Shown piece after piece: positions 26,101 through 34,643 of a DNA stretch of 35,277 nucleotides. Each line of letters opens with the position of its first letter. Position 1 is the stretch's first letter. The DNA is from an uncultured Lewinella sp. (GTDB lineage Bacteria; Bacteroidota; Bacteroidia; Chitinophagales; Saprospiraceae), in the NCBI GenBank assembly GCA_913057725.1, contig CAJXOS010000061.1, positions 1-35,277 on the forward strand, in the 5' to 3' direction. The notes below the pieces were generated by a model. That model searched no databases, had not been told where the DNA came from, and saw only the letters and a list, made by a program, of their open reading frames with translations. A program made the translations under genes and the position numbers.

Positions 26101-28929
26101 CCCCGTCAACTCAATATAAGAGTCATTGAATATGAGCGTCTTCTCGTTGCTGAGGGAATTGCCACCCATGTCGACTGCCCTGATGTTCTGGTTGTTGGTA
26201 TCAAAGGTGCCTCGGGCAAAGCGAATGGAATTGATATCTAGAAAATCCTGCAAAGTGAATGTGCCGGTACCATCAACCCACATGGTGAATAAACGTACTC
26301 CAGTAGTAGTTATGGTATGGTCACCGCTGCCACGCATGCCGATGAAGGTAACATTCCATTCCATCGGTGTTTCAATGGTCAATGACCCAAATATGTCTAG
26401 GTAGTTGGCATTGTAGTTGGGCATATTGACAACTCCTGCTTGCCAATGCATATCATAGCAATACATGGTGCTTCCCAGACTATTGAACACAAACGGGAAT
26501 GCGCTATTGAAGGAGTTGGCGTCAAATATGACGTTGTCAAGTGGCGTTGGAATACATTCTCCTCCTGGGCCACCAGAACTTAGCGACCAGTGAATTTCAT
26601 CGGTCCATTCTCCACTATCACCCACCCAGTAGAGTGTTCGGCCAGTGAGCTCAGTAAAGTTCCAGTTGGTGTTGCCGCCATCATCCACAGAGTTATTGGC
26701 CTGCAGGTTTCCTGTGCCTATCTGTTCTATTCCGTGCAGGTATAGGCGTTCAAAGGTATGGTCATTATCGATCTCAAACTGAGTAGAATAGCCATAGCTG
26801 GCCGACCGAATGTAGATCATGCCATCAGGACAGTTTCCGTTAGCATCTAATTCTGTCACCGTTTGGCGGACGCTGCTCACAAACTCGTAGTTGTGGCCAG
26901 GAGCCATGTACCAATAGTTGATGGTGTGGTTACCAGAGATAAAACCCTCCTGATAGAAGAATAAGGAGTCTACGGTAACATCAGTGCCCGGAAAATCTAT
27001 CAAGGAGAAGAAGCGACCTTCAAATGATCGGAATATGATGTTGTTATAGGCTGCCGTCTCTGTTCCTTCGGTGCGGAAGAGTGCAGAGAAGGACCCTGTG
27101 ACCTCAATGGTTGAGTTGCCGGCATCGAGGTTAAGGTTGTTGGTGTTAATCTCCCAGATCGGCGCAAACACATTTCTGAGATTCAATTGTACAAGGGAAG
27201 AGCCCAGGAATAGCTGCCGCTGAAACGGAAATTCAGAATAGAATCGATTGGCGTCAATGAATACATCATTCGTACGCAAAGTACCTGAGGTGAAGTAGAT
27301 GTTTTGCTCTACATAAAGATCATCCATTAAGGTCCATTCTCCGCCTACACCGGAAAAATTGAGGTCAAAGTTTATGGGTTGTCCCGCTGTAGTAATCGTA
27401 TTACCCAGCTCATCTGATTCAAAGAAAAGCGCACCATCAAAGACATTCTGCATAGCTGGGATGAATGTGAGTGAGCCTCCCAGCCGCAATGCATTATTGC
27501 TAGGGCCCGCCAAGGACGGATTGTTGGTCGCTCCTGTCCAATTCATACTTCGGCAGTAGGCATTTTCTACATTGATCGTAACTGTTTGGCCTCCAGCATT
27601 GAAGGAGTTGGCATCAAAGTACACGTCGTCCAATTGTGAGGGGATACAGCCACTGCTGGCACCACCACTAGTGAAGGACCAGTTGGTTGGATCATTCCAG
27701 AGTCCGGTTCCACCAACCCAGTAAAAGTCTTGTGATAGGCGCGGATTAATCGTCCAGCCATTGTTATTACCTAAATCAACTGCATTATTGGCGGTGAAGC
27801 TTCCAGTCCCTTGCGCATTGACGCCCCGAAGAGATACAAAGTCGACTGTAATGGCATTGGTAGTAGTAAAGCTGACTGGCGTGCCACCATCGGTAGATTC
27901 AATGGCAATGCTTTCCAGGCAATTACCAACTGCTTGGATTTGTCCTAGGGTAAAGGTTTCGCCACCCTCGAACAGATAACGCTGATCTGGATACAGAATA
28001 AGATTGCCAATACTCGGGCTACCATTTAGCAGTGTCAAATGAGCCAACTCCAGCTCTTCATAGTTCATGGTTGGAATATCTGCACCATTTCCACTTGGCA
28101 CCCAGGGAATGATCCTGCTGTTCCCAACGGGACTACTAAGAAAGACTCGATTCAGATTAATGATACCAGGACCTTCCAGCCAGATGTCTACAACTGGATT
28201 AGTAAGCTCTATAGTGGATGTTCCAGCCGTCATGGTCATATTCTGAGCATTCAGGCGTAAGGGTTGGATAATCTGGTCTGGTACGTTGCCATTGAAGGGG
28301 TCAATTGTAGCTCCGTTGATGGTAATAGCGGAAGCTCCCAGATCTAGACTTCGCGTATTGGTTGTGTTACTGTAGAAATATTGGCAGGTAATATCCTGAC
28401 CATTCGTATTCAAGGTGCCCTCGTTGAAGACAAAAGCACTGTCTACTTGCACACCACCGCTCAGTGTCCAACCACCGGTGCCGGAGAAGAGGATATCCTG
28501 GCCAGCATTGTGAGTCCCAAAATTGACAGTGTTGGTGGTCGTGTTTCCGGTGAAAACCATTTGCCCGGCAAAACTAAATGTCATGTTCGGACTAAAGTCA
28601 AGGGAGCCGTAGACATTCATCGTTACATTGGCGCCACCCGTAAAAGTGGGATTATTAGTAGCAGCAAGCCAATTGATACTGCGGCAAAAGATAATGTCGG
28701 TATTCATGCTTACCGTCTGCCCGGGGCCGGTAAATGAATTGGCATCAAAATATACATCGTCATCTGCAGTTGGCGCTTGGCTATGGGTAATGACGCCGCC
28801 AGATGTTGTGGCCCAATGACTGATGTCAGACCAATCGCCACTGCCGCCGATCCAGAAATAATCAGCTGCAGAAACAGAAGTAAAGAGGCATAGCGCTAGC
28901 AGGGTAAGGAAGCGGGGGATCCAGGTCAT
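23182..28929 (-). CDS. Giant modular secreted surface protein with T9SS type B (CHU_C) sorting domain
   Basis: Exported protein of 1915 residues, likely displayed on the cell surface or released by the type IX secretion system. A signal peptide (1-21, cut after VSA) leads into three modules of about 365-375 residues, each opening with a W-x-G-x-G-x-W-x-D-x-x-x-W motif (DYFWIGGSGDWSDISHW near 23, DFYWVGGTGLWNDPTNW near 399, LYWVGDSGEWTDEIHW near 763) and rich in beta-strand. Ten Ig-like repeats of about 69 residues follow (about 1123-1817), each with two conserved cysteines and usually a WxDG turn. The last 90 residues carry the gliding-motility-associated type B domain, with LPNVFSPNNDGVNDEF, FDRWGNQLF and QGVYVFFINITYTD. 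An adhesin or matrix function is inferred from architecture alone. A TAnnTTTG element is 69 bases upstream. Confidence 0.9.
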   Translation of the reverse strand: MTWIPRFLTLLALCLFTSVSAADYFWIGGSGDWSDISHWATTSGGVITHSQAPTADDDVYFDANSFTGPGQTVSMNTDIIFCRSINWLAATNNPTFTGGANVTMNVYGSLDFSPNMTFSFAGQMVFTGNTTTNTVNFGTHNAGQDILFSGTGGWTLSGGVQVDSAFVFNEGTLNTNGQDITCQYFYSNTTNTRSLDLGASAITINGATIDPFNGNVPDQIIQPLRLNAQNMTMTAGTSTIELTNPVVDIWLEGPGIINLNRVFLSSPVGNSRIIPWVPSGNGADIPTMNYEELELAHLTLLNGSPSIGNLILYPDQRYLFEGGETFTLGQIQAVGNCLESIAIESTDGGTPVSFTTTNAITVDFVSLRGVNAQGTGSFTANNAVDLGNNNGWTINPRLSQDFYWVGGTGLWNDPTNWSFTSGGASSGCIPSQLDDVYFDANSFNAGGQTVTINVENAYCRSMNWTGATNNPSLAGPSNNALRLGGSLTFIPAMQNVFDGALFFESDELGNTITTAGQPINFDLNFSGVGGEWTLMDDLYVEQNIYFTSGTLRTNDVFIDANRFYSEFPFQRQLFLGSSLVQLNLRNVFAPIWEINTNNLNLDAGNSTIEVTGSFSALFRTEGTETAAYNNIIFRSFEGRFFSLIDFPGTDVTVDSLFFYQEGFISGNHTINYWYMAPGHNYEFVSSVRQTVTELDANGNCPDGMIYIRSASYGYSTQFEIDNDHTFERLYLHGIEQIGTGNLQANNSVDDGGNTNWNFTELTGRTLYWVGDSGEWTDEIHWSLSSGGPGGECIPTPLDNVIFDANSFNSAFPFVFNSLGSTMYCYDMHWQAGVVNMPNYNANYLDIFGSLTIETPMEWNVTFIGMRGSGDHTITTTGVRLFTMWVDGTGTFTLQDFLDINSIRFARGTFDTNNQNIRAVDMGGNSLSNEKTLIFNDSYIELTGPNPNPFLGTFSITSDLTTVIPGNSVIELTHPNSGFETTYPLTFNNVIFSAPDGDVFVETSGSTFNLISFSGSAEMVGFSTTDTLFCAPGKNYIFESGQTQTINEYWQIIGNNCTPIGLSASVIGSLADVSMPAPGEILADFIQMRDIRAQGGADFLAGARSTDIANSNVGWTFDSAPEFIDVGFLGPDQALCNGEPVTLDAYSFSLGETYLWQDGSTDATLTVDQSGTYAVEVTFLSNCIIRDTIEVVAAQDFDVDLPDDPVLCEGETLVLQPGITISGATYTWQDGSEDPTFAVSAAGEYFVEVSIGGCTDADTTMVSVNSFPDLDLGPDLTLCDGEEFTLSSNVTADTYQWIDGSNGMMFSGNAGGVYWLQAANDVCAIRDSVTVIYNPIPSVELGADTLLCDQDNYQLQLPAGGVSYSWQDGSMGNTFLASSTGLYWVEGERLGCSARDSINLTFQDNPEIEFGDEIFGCNGDVISLSSPVVADAYMWSDGDMDADFSTTTAGSYYLDASFGQCTVREFFEVILSDFPTITPLGPDQDLCEGTTLTLTANTDLGTITWQDGSTNTTFEVSTAGSYAYQADNLGCVSSDTIQVSIIDLPDLDIENNYGSCEGETFSLTTTMMADDYSWSNGDMGPTFMSTVPGTFTLTATIGQCELMGSFELEFVQAPVVDLGMDQTACDGESVLLDAGQDGTWQDGTVTDVFVAQQSGTYTVVVSNSGCSASDSVVLDFLPSPSFSLGDDQTACEGEPLTLSAPTGLGTLSWDDGTDVQDRPISNTGIYWLEVTAANGCATRDSVSISFAPLPLLELGPDTVVCDNLTFQIKPQVGTGILRWFDGSTADIFTVESPGIITATLDNDGCIASDAILVEFKECTVFQAFLPNVFSPNNDGVNDEFRPQFDPSIQVEEYELQVFDRWGNQLFVSDQLDQGWEGRSQGDLLPQGVYVFFINITYTDDLGTNSEVISGDITLLR
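23480..25562 (-). repeat. Ten tandem Ig-like repeats encoded in the giant surface protein gene
   Basis: Ten units of about 69 codons run head to tail. The consensus is a first strand ending in LG-x-D-x-x-LC-x-GE, a central WQDGS-type turn, a GxYxVxV strand and a second cysteine followed by a D-S-I/V pair. Units are recognisable at protein level but clearly diverged at DNA level, so the array is old and not a simple-sequence expansion. Units 8 and 9 begin almost alike (D-QTACDGES and D-QTACEGEP). Confidence 0.85.
25600..28863 (-). repeat. Three long repeated modules in the N-terminal half of the giant surface protein
   Basis: Three modules of about 365-375 residues each start with a W-G-x-W-x-D-x-x-W motif, followed by D-x-V-x-FDANSF, a cysteine-containing C-R-x-M/I-x-W segment and a long beta-rich stretch. 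Each ends with a similar closing segment (VDFVSLRG, FERLYLHGIEQ, ADFIQMRDIRAQG, then a GWT/NWN tryptophan). The three copies are diverged in DNA sequence. Confidence 0.75.
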
Positions 28930-28998
28930 GGATGTGGTGTTTTTGGAATTGAGCTACTAGTCCAGCAGCATTCAGTGTTACTTACAAGTGTTTCACAT

Positions 28999-29031
28999 CA
29001 AAATTACGGTATTCGTGCTTGAATCCGTAAT
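28999..29031 (-). promoter_or_regulatory. TAnnTTTG element overlapping an inverted repeat before the giant surface protein gene
   Basis: The minus strand reads TAATTTTG at 28999-29006, a perfect -7 match 69 bases before the start. It overlaps an inverted repeat: ATTACGGTATTC (29003-29014) and GAATCCGTAAT (29021-29031), loop GTGCTT, one unpaired base. On the minus strand the hairpin is followed by TTTT, so it could be the weak terminator of the upstream gene, an operator across the promoter, or both. A second short hairpin (CCTTT-ACCGG-AAAGG, 29055-29069) lies nearer the upstream stop codon. The 177-base gap holds no gene that I can see. Confidence 0.4.
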
Positions 29032-29106
29032 CCTGTTGACCCCTATTGATACTGCCTTTACCGGAAAGGTTAACAGCTTAACTACTGATATTTACAGTTT
29101 TCTGAA

Positions 29107-31026
29107 TTATTGTTTCACCATTCGTTCTACGATAGTGCTTCCCGTCGTTCGATCAACGATTTGAAACAAGTATAGGCCTGCGGGCCAGTTGGCAGTATTA
29201 ATTGAGGTCTGGGCATTAGAGCCTTCGCTCATTAATTGTCCATTCGCGGAGTAAATGCGCCAGTAGTTATCCTCTGATACAGTTGGCAGAGAGACGTTTA
29301 TCTCTCCAGTAAAGGGATTTGGCCAAAGTATAGGGTCAAGACTTAATTCTGGAATGGTAGGAGCAAACCCCTGACAAATATCATTGTTCCATGGCAGCAC
29401 CGTGATTTGGTACTCCGTACTGATCGTACAACCAAACAGATCGTCCACCGTCAGTGTCAGTATTTCTGTGCCAGAGCCTGTAGGAACTACGATGACGCTA
29501 TCTCTATTTTGAGATACAATTGCATCACTGTCCTCCCAGGACCAAACAGTAGTGCTGAGTGGATCTCCTTCAATGGGAGTAGTACCACTAAAGTATAGAG
29601 ACTAACCGAATAAGTGGCCATTGTCAAGCCCGAGGTTATCCGTTATCCTGAACTCCCATTCACCGTTTAAGGGACATCCATTCAAGCTATTTAGAGATTC
29701 CTCTGGCAAATAGCTTCCACTAGGGTAGTACGTGTCCGCATAGGTATAAGAAGCACCATTTTGTGCACTGGGTACGGTGGTGTATACGTAGAGCGGTGCA
29801 TCGGGGTCGAAGTCATAAAAACTAAAGTCGGCTTGAGGAGAGAACGAGTAAGTATAAGGAATGCCTGGCGTGCGGTCCTTTGTCTGTTCATCCACTGGGC
29901 TTTGAGCAAACGGTTCTCCAAAATTTGAACTGCCCAAACCGGCAGGGTAATCAATTAGAGTGACGAGCTGTCCGTTCGGGCAAATAATGTCTATTTGAAG
30001 GTCTCCGGCATAAGAGTGTTCTAATAGGAACTGAATGCTATCCAGCAAGATGTCCGTCCCTAATGTAGCGTTAGCCGGGTAGTTTTCTAAAACTACGGTA
30101 GAGCTAATTTCTTCTGGACCATCGATGTAGAGAAAATCATCGCTGTTGATGGGGAATGCTCCACCCGCAGTGGCTTGACCAATTTGAAAGCCCGGTCGAT
30201 TAGTATCAGATGCGGAAGTATACAAGACGACCGTTTCACCTGGACAAACCATGAGTTCTTCCGGACCAGTTTGCTCAACACTTGGAGGAGGCCCAACAAA
30301 TGCCCACACCCGGTTATAATCTACATTCGTGCAGCCCCGTTGGTCTACACTGATCAGCTGGAGCTGTCCAAAACCTTCCGCAGTTGGGAGCCAATTGACA
30401 CTAGGGCCGACACCGACGGTATCAGCACCATAAAGCCAATAGAAGTCCATCGAGTCCAAGCTTTGTTCGTAGGCTTCATTGTTATCCGGGAAGCTGACTG
30501 AAGTACTGAGGCTCACTTCTTCATCGAGGCAAAATTCAACTGTTCCTTCTACACTGGAAGAGATTCCGTATTGCACCTCATTGACAATTCGTTGGCAAGT
30601 GGGTACACAGCTGATACCAGCCTCCCATCCTTCAGCGGCATTGCCGTCATCATTTGTAACGAAGCGAACGGTCAGGCAGCCACTGGTATTTGAGGCACTC
30701 GCCTGTATGGTAAATGGATGCCCTGAAGCTAAATCAGTAAGTGAAAATAATTCTGGTGCTGAATTATCAGTGCCATCGAAAAACCGTAGACTATCGCCTT
30801 TTGCGAGGTCAATTTGCACAAAAGTTAATCGGGTGCGATTCTCATCACTACCAGTGGGGCAGATAACTGTTTCAAGGCTATCTAGCGGATTGTACGGATC
30901 AAATTGACCAGAATCATAGAAGGTGCCTGAACAACGATTGATGTCATCGCCACTCATAACATAGGTCTGAGCAGTTATTGATGCAACGATCAATAAGAAC
31001 GTAGAGAATAAAGAAGCGCGTAACAT
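29107..31026 (-). pseudogene. Secreted CUB/P-domain protein with T9SS type A tail, interrupted by an in-frame TAG
   Basis: The reading frame from ATG 31026 runs to a TAG at 29602-29604, and the same frame then stays open for a further 164 codons to TAA at 29107. Upstream part: signal peptide (1-19), a CUB-like domain (about 20-140, RCSGTFYDSGQF), an Ig/PKD-like region, and a proprotein-convertase P-domain (about 275-474) ending in DNLGLDNGHLFG. After the stop the sequence continues SLYFSGTTPIEGDP, then a beta domain and a type A sorting domain (LWPNPFTGEINVSLP, NWPAGLYLFQI, ERMVKQ). P-domains of this kind normally read LFGW, so one G-to-A change turning TGG into TAG explains it. Possible causes are recent inactivation, a sequencing error or readthrough. 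As read, the product loses its T9SS signal. It lies 46 bases after the pyruvate carboxylase gene. Confidence 0.85.
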
Positions 31027-31072
31027 GAGAGCAGATATAGGTTTATTCTCAATGTACGCTTTTCCTTTTTAC

Positions 31073-34000
31073 TTACTCCAATTCCACTACTAGATCGTCT
31101 TGTTCCACCAGTGTCTTTTCTTTGAGGTGAATCTTCTTTACCACACCCGCAACCGGAGCAGTAATTGTACTCTCCATCTTCATGGCTTCGATGATGAATA
31201 GTGGTGTGTTCACATCAATTTCATCTCCTTCTTCTACCAGAATCTTGCTGAGGTTTCCTTGTAGTGGTACGCCAACTTCTTTATCCCCGCTTGCTTTGCG
31301 ATGAACCGCGACTTCTACCAGTTCATTCTTGTCGTGAATTTGCACGGAACGAGTTTGACCATTAAGCGTGAAGAAGACCAGACGATTAGCCTGTTCATCA
31401 GCAGCTGTGCTGTTCAAGTATTTGATCAGTATGTTTTTACCTGGCCCGATCTCTACAATGATTTCTTCATTGGGCTTCAAGCCGTAAAAGAAGGCTGGAC
31501 TTGGTAAGTTACTTACCTCTCCATATTGTTCCCTAAACTCATGGTAGTCTCGATAAACCTTTGGATAAAGTAAATAGGCAATTAGGTCTTGCATGCCTAG
31601 ATCTTCTCCGAATTCGGCTTGGAATTTAGCGAGCTCTTCTTCGAAATCAATTGGTGCGAGGTGGGCATTGGGGCGTTCTGTATACGGTTCTTCGCCTTTA
31701 AGTACGAGTTCCTGGATTTTCTTAGGAAAACCACCCTCAATTTGTCCTAGATCGCCACGCATGAGCGCCTTAACACTATCAGGAAACGCTAGCTTATGTC
31801 CTTTGGCCAAAACGTCCTCCTTACTAAGGCCGTTACTGGTCATAAACATGGCCATATCACCAACCACTTTAGAGGAAGGAGTCACCTTGATTAACTCGCC
31901 AAAGAGTTCGTTTGCCGCTTTGTAATTGGCCTTGATGGTCTCGAATTCTTCTTCCAGTCCTAAACCACGAGCTTGTGGTCGAAGGTTGGAGTACTGTCCT
32001 CCTGGAATTTCGTGCTCATAAACACTAGCCGTGCCAGAACGCAGTTCTGTTTCGAAAGGGTAGTAGTAACTCCGAACGCCCTCCCAGTAACTACTGAATT
32101 TATTAAGAGATGGTAGGTCAATCGGATTTTCCCGTTCATGCCCCTGCATCATAGCCACGAATGAATTCATACTCGGCTGAGAAGTCAGGCCTGATAACGC
32201 GCTGATGGCTACATCAATTACATCCACACCGGCATTGACGGCTTTCAGATAGGTAGCAGACTGAATGCTACTGGTGTCGTGGGTGTGCAGATGTATTGGT
32301 GTGTCTACAACCTGCTTTAGTTCACTAATCAGCATTTCAGCGGCCAATGGTTTCAACAAGCCAGCCATATCCTTGATCGCAATAATGTGCGCTCCTGCAT
32401 CCTCAAGTCGACGCGCAAGATCTAAGTAGTACTGGAGGGTGAACTTCGTTTTGGATGGATCGGTAATGTCTCCAGAGTAGCATAGACAAGCTTCGGCAAG
32501 GCTATCCGTACGCTCTCGTACCGTCTTGATACTTGTCTTCATGTTTTCAATCCAGTTGAGCGAATCAAAAATCCGGAAGACATCTATTCCCGTAGCTGCA
32601 GCTTCTTCAATAAACTTGACTACTAGATTATCAGGATAAGCAGCATAACCAACGGCATTGGAGCCACGCAGTAGCATCTGCAACAACACATTCGGCATAG
32701 CCTCCCGTAGAAGCGCTAAACGTTGCCAAGGGTTTTCCTTCAAGAAGCGCATGGCAACATCGAAGGTGGCTCCTCCCCATACTTCCATACTGAACAGGTC
32801 ACCACCATGCGCTTTCGCAAAATGCTCTGCAATGCGCAGCATGTCGAAGGTCCGCATTCTGGTGGCCAATAAGCTTTGGTGACCATCCCGGAAGGTGGTG
32901 TCTGTGTATTGAATCTTCTTGTCCTTCTTTAGGTCGGCTAAGAAAGCATCTCGACCCAGTTCATTGAGCCGGTCTTTGCTGCCCTTTGGGTAGGGCTGGT
33001 CCAGGTCAATGGCAGGCATGGTTGGGACCAAAAAGGTCTTCTTGGGATCATGTGCCTTTACATCGGCATTACCGTTGATATTGACGTCTGCGAGGTAGCT
33101 AATAAGCTTTGTTCCTCTATCTTTCCAATTCGGTGGCGTGAGAAGTTCTGGATGCTGTTGGATGAACTTGACAGTGGCAGCACCTTGCTTGAAAGTCGGA
33201 TCCTGTAGTAGGTTTAGCAGGAATCCAATATTGGTCCGTACCCCGCGAATACGAAACTCCCGAAGGGCACGGTGCAATCGTTCGCTGGCCCCTTGTAATG
33301 TCCGACCCCAAGCCGTAACCTTTACCAGCATGGAATCGAAATATGGACTGATCTTGGCACCAGGGAATGCACTTCCAGCATCCAGGCGAATCCCCATACC
33401 CGATGCAGAGCGGTAGGCAATCAGCGTTCCATAGTCTGGCTTGAAATTATTCTGCGGATCTTCTGTGGTTACCCGACACTGAATAGCAAAACCATTGAGT
33501 TGTACGTCCTCTTGACTTCTTATGAAAATCGTCTTATGCGATAGCGGATACCCCATAGTAATGAGGATCTGAGAACGGACGATATCAATGCCCGTGACCT
33601 CTTCCGTAATGGTGTGTTCCACCTGGACCCTGGGATTGACCTCGATAAAGTAGATGCTTTCGTCTTGGTCTACCAAAAACTCTACAGTACCGGCGCAACT
33701 GTATTCTACCTCCTTTGCCAGTCGAACCGCATATTCGTAGAGTTTGCCCCTCGTTTCCTGCTTAAGATTAATACTTGGTGCTACCTCTACTACCTTCTGA
33801 AAACGGCGCTGTACAGAACAATCTCGCTCGAAGAGGTGCACGATATTACCGTGATGGTCACCGAGTATTTGCACCTCGATATGTTTAGGCTCTTCAATGA
33901 ATTTTTCCAGGAAAACGGTACCGTCACCAAAGGCGGTTTGTGCTTCCCCCTTGGCTTCGTTGTATTCGTGGACCAACTCGCCGTCCGTGCGGACCACACG

Positions 34001-34519
34001 CATGCCGCGACCACCGCCACCAGCAGCGGCTTTGATAATTACCGGGTAACCAATTCGACGAGCTTCGGCTAGCGCGATTTCTGAAGTGGTCAAGGGCTCT
34101 TGCGAGTCTTCAATCAGCGGCACTTCTACCTTTCTGGCCAAAACTTTGGCCGCCACCTTATCTCCGAGACGCTCCATAACCTCCGGAGCAGGACCAACGA
34201 ATGCTATACCTTCTTCGCGGCACCGGCGCGCAAAAGTTACGTTCTCGCTCAAGAAACCATAGCCTGGGTGGATAGCATCAACATTCTTTTCCTTGGCTAA
34301 TTTGATGATCTCCTCAATATCCAGATATGGCTTTAGGGGCTCATTATCTGGACCGATTTGGTAAGCTTCATCCGCTTTATATCGGTGTAAGCTATAGCGG
34401 TCTTCGTAAGTGTATAGAGCAACTGTGCGCAATTGGAGCTCGGAGGCTGCGCGGAGTACTCGAATGGCAATTTCGCCGCGATTTGCGACTAGGAGTTTCT
34501 TAAATCTAGTAACGGACAT
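31073..34519 (-). CDS. pyc: Pyruvate carboxylase
   Basis: Biotin-dependent enzyme that carboxylates pyruvate to oxaloacetate, refilling the citric acid cycle. The single chain of 1148 residues has every domain in the usual order. The biotin carboxylase domain (about 1-455) opens with FKKLLVANRGEIAIRV and has the ATP-grasp glycine loop AAGGGGRGM (165-173). The carboxyltransferase domain (about 530-990) has DTTFRDGHQS (near 541) and the lysine that is carbamylated in this family, Lys716 in IKDMAGLLKP. The biotinyl domain at the C-terminus carries the biotin attachment site Lys1114 in EAMKMES. The length is normal for the alpha4-type enzyme. The gene lies upstream of the secreted P-domain protein. 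No perfect -7 element was seen in the 124-base upstream gap. Confidence 0.97.
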   Translation of the reverse strand: MSVTRFKKLLVANRGEIAIRVLRAASELQLRTVALYTYEDRYSLHRYKADEAYQIGPDNEPLKPYLDIEEIIKLAKEKNVDAIHPGYGFLSENVTFARRCREEGIAFVGPAPEVMERLGDKVAAKVLARKVEVPLIEDSQEPLTTSEIALAEARRIGYPVIIKAAAGGGGRGMRVVRTDGELVHEYNEAKGEAQTAFGDGTVFLEKFIEEPKHIEVQILGDHHGNIVHLFERDCSVQRRFQKVVEVAPSINLKQETRGKLYEYAVRLAKEVEYSCAGTVEFLVDQDESIYFIEVNPRVQVEHTITEEVTGIDIVRSQILITMGYPLSHKTIFIRSQEDVQLNGFAIQCRVTTEDPQNNFKPDYGTLIAYRSASGMGIRLDAGSAFPGAKISPYFDSMLVKVTAWGRTLQGASERLHRALREFRIRGVRTNIGFLLNLLQDPTFKQGAATVKFIQQHPELLTPPNWKDRGTKLISYLADVNINGNADVKAHDPKKTFLVPTMPAIDLDQPYPKGSKDRLNELGRDAFLADLKKDKKIQYTDTTFRDGHQSLLATRMRTFDMLRIAEHFAKAHGGDLFSMEVWGGATFDVAMRFLKENPWQRLALLREAMPNVLLQMLLRGSNAVGYAAYPDNLVVKFIEEAAATGIDVFRIFDSLNWIENMKTSIKTVRERTDSLAEACLCYSGDITDPSKTKFTLQYYLDLARRLEDAGAHIIAIKDMAGLLKPLAAEMLISELKQVVDTPIHLHTHDTSSIQSATYLKAVNAGVDVIDVAISALSGLTSQPSMNSFVAMMQGHERENPIDLPSLNKFSSYWEGVRSYYYPFETELRSGTASVYEHEIPGGQYSNLRPQARGLGLEEEFETIKANYKAANELFGELIKVTPSSKVVGDMAMFMTSNGLSKEDVLAKGHKLAFPDSVKALMRGDLGQIEGGFPKKIQELVLKGEEPYTERPNAHLAPIDFEEELAKFQAEFGEDLGMQDLIAYLLYPKVYRDYHEFREQYGEVSNLPSPAFFYGLKPNEEIIVEIGPGKNILIKYLNSTAADEQANRLVFFTLNGQTRSVQIHDKNELVEVAVHRKASGDKEVGVPLQGNLSKILVEEGDEIDVNTPLFIIEAMKMESTITAPVAGVVKKIHLKEKTLVEQDDLVVELE

Positions 34520-34643
34520 GCTGATTGTTTCGGTAGTTTCTTTGGAGGTAGATCTATTGTGATCAAATTCCTAAGATAACTTCACTATCAGCGAGGACAA
34601 AATCCTTATGGTGTTGTTTTACGATAGCTATACTGGTGGAAGA

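Noticed and set aside
29069..29081. TTAAC repeat in the gap before the giant surface gene as another phosphate-control site
   Set aside because: The step is 8 bases, not 11, and the neighbouring genes have no phosphate link. It is counted as evidence that TTAAC is common in AT-rich gaps.
29107..29448. A separate small gene starting at a GTG and encoding only a T9SS type A tail
   Set aside because: It is in the same frame as the upstream P-domain protein, lacks a signal peptide, and the frame is open back to the TAG. It is the tail of the interrupted gene.
29602..29604. Genome-wide reassignment of TAG to tryptophan
   Set aside because: Several intact genes in the window end with TAG right where their families end, and TGG is used normally for Trp.
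33614..34072. A 152-codon open frame opposite the pyruvate carboxylase gene
   Set aside because: It lies antisense within conserved biotin carboxylase codons, without its own signals.
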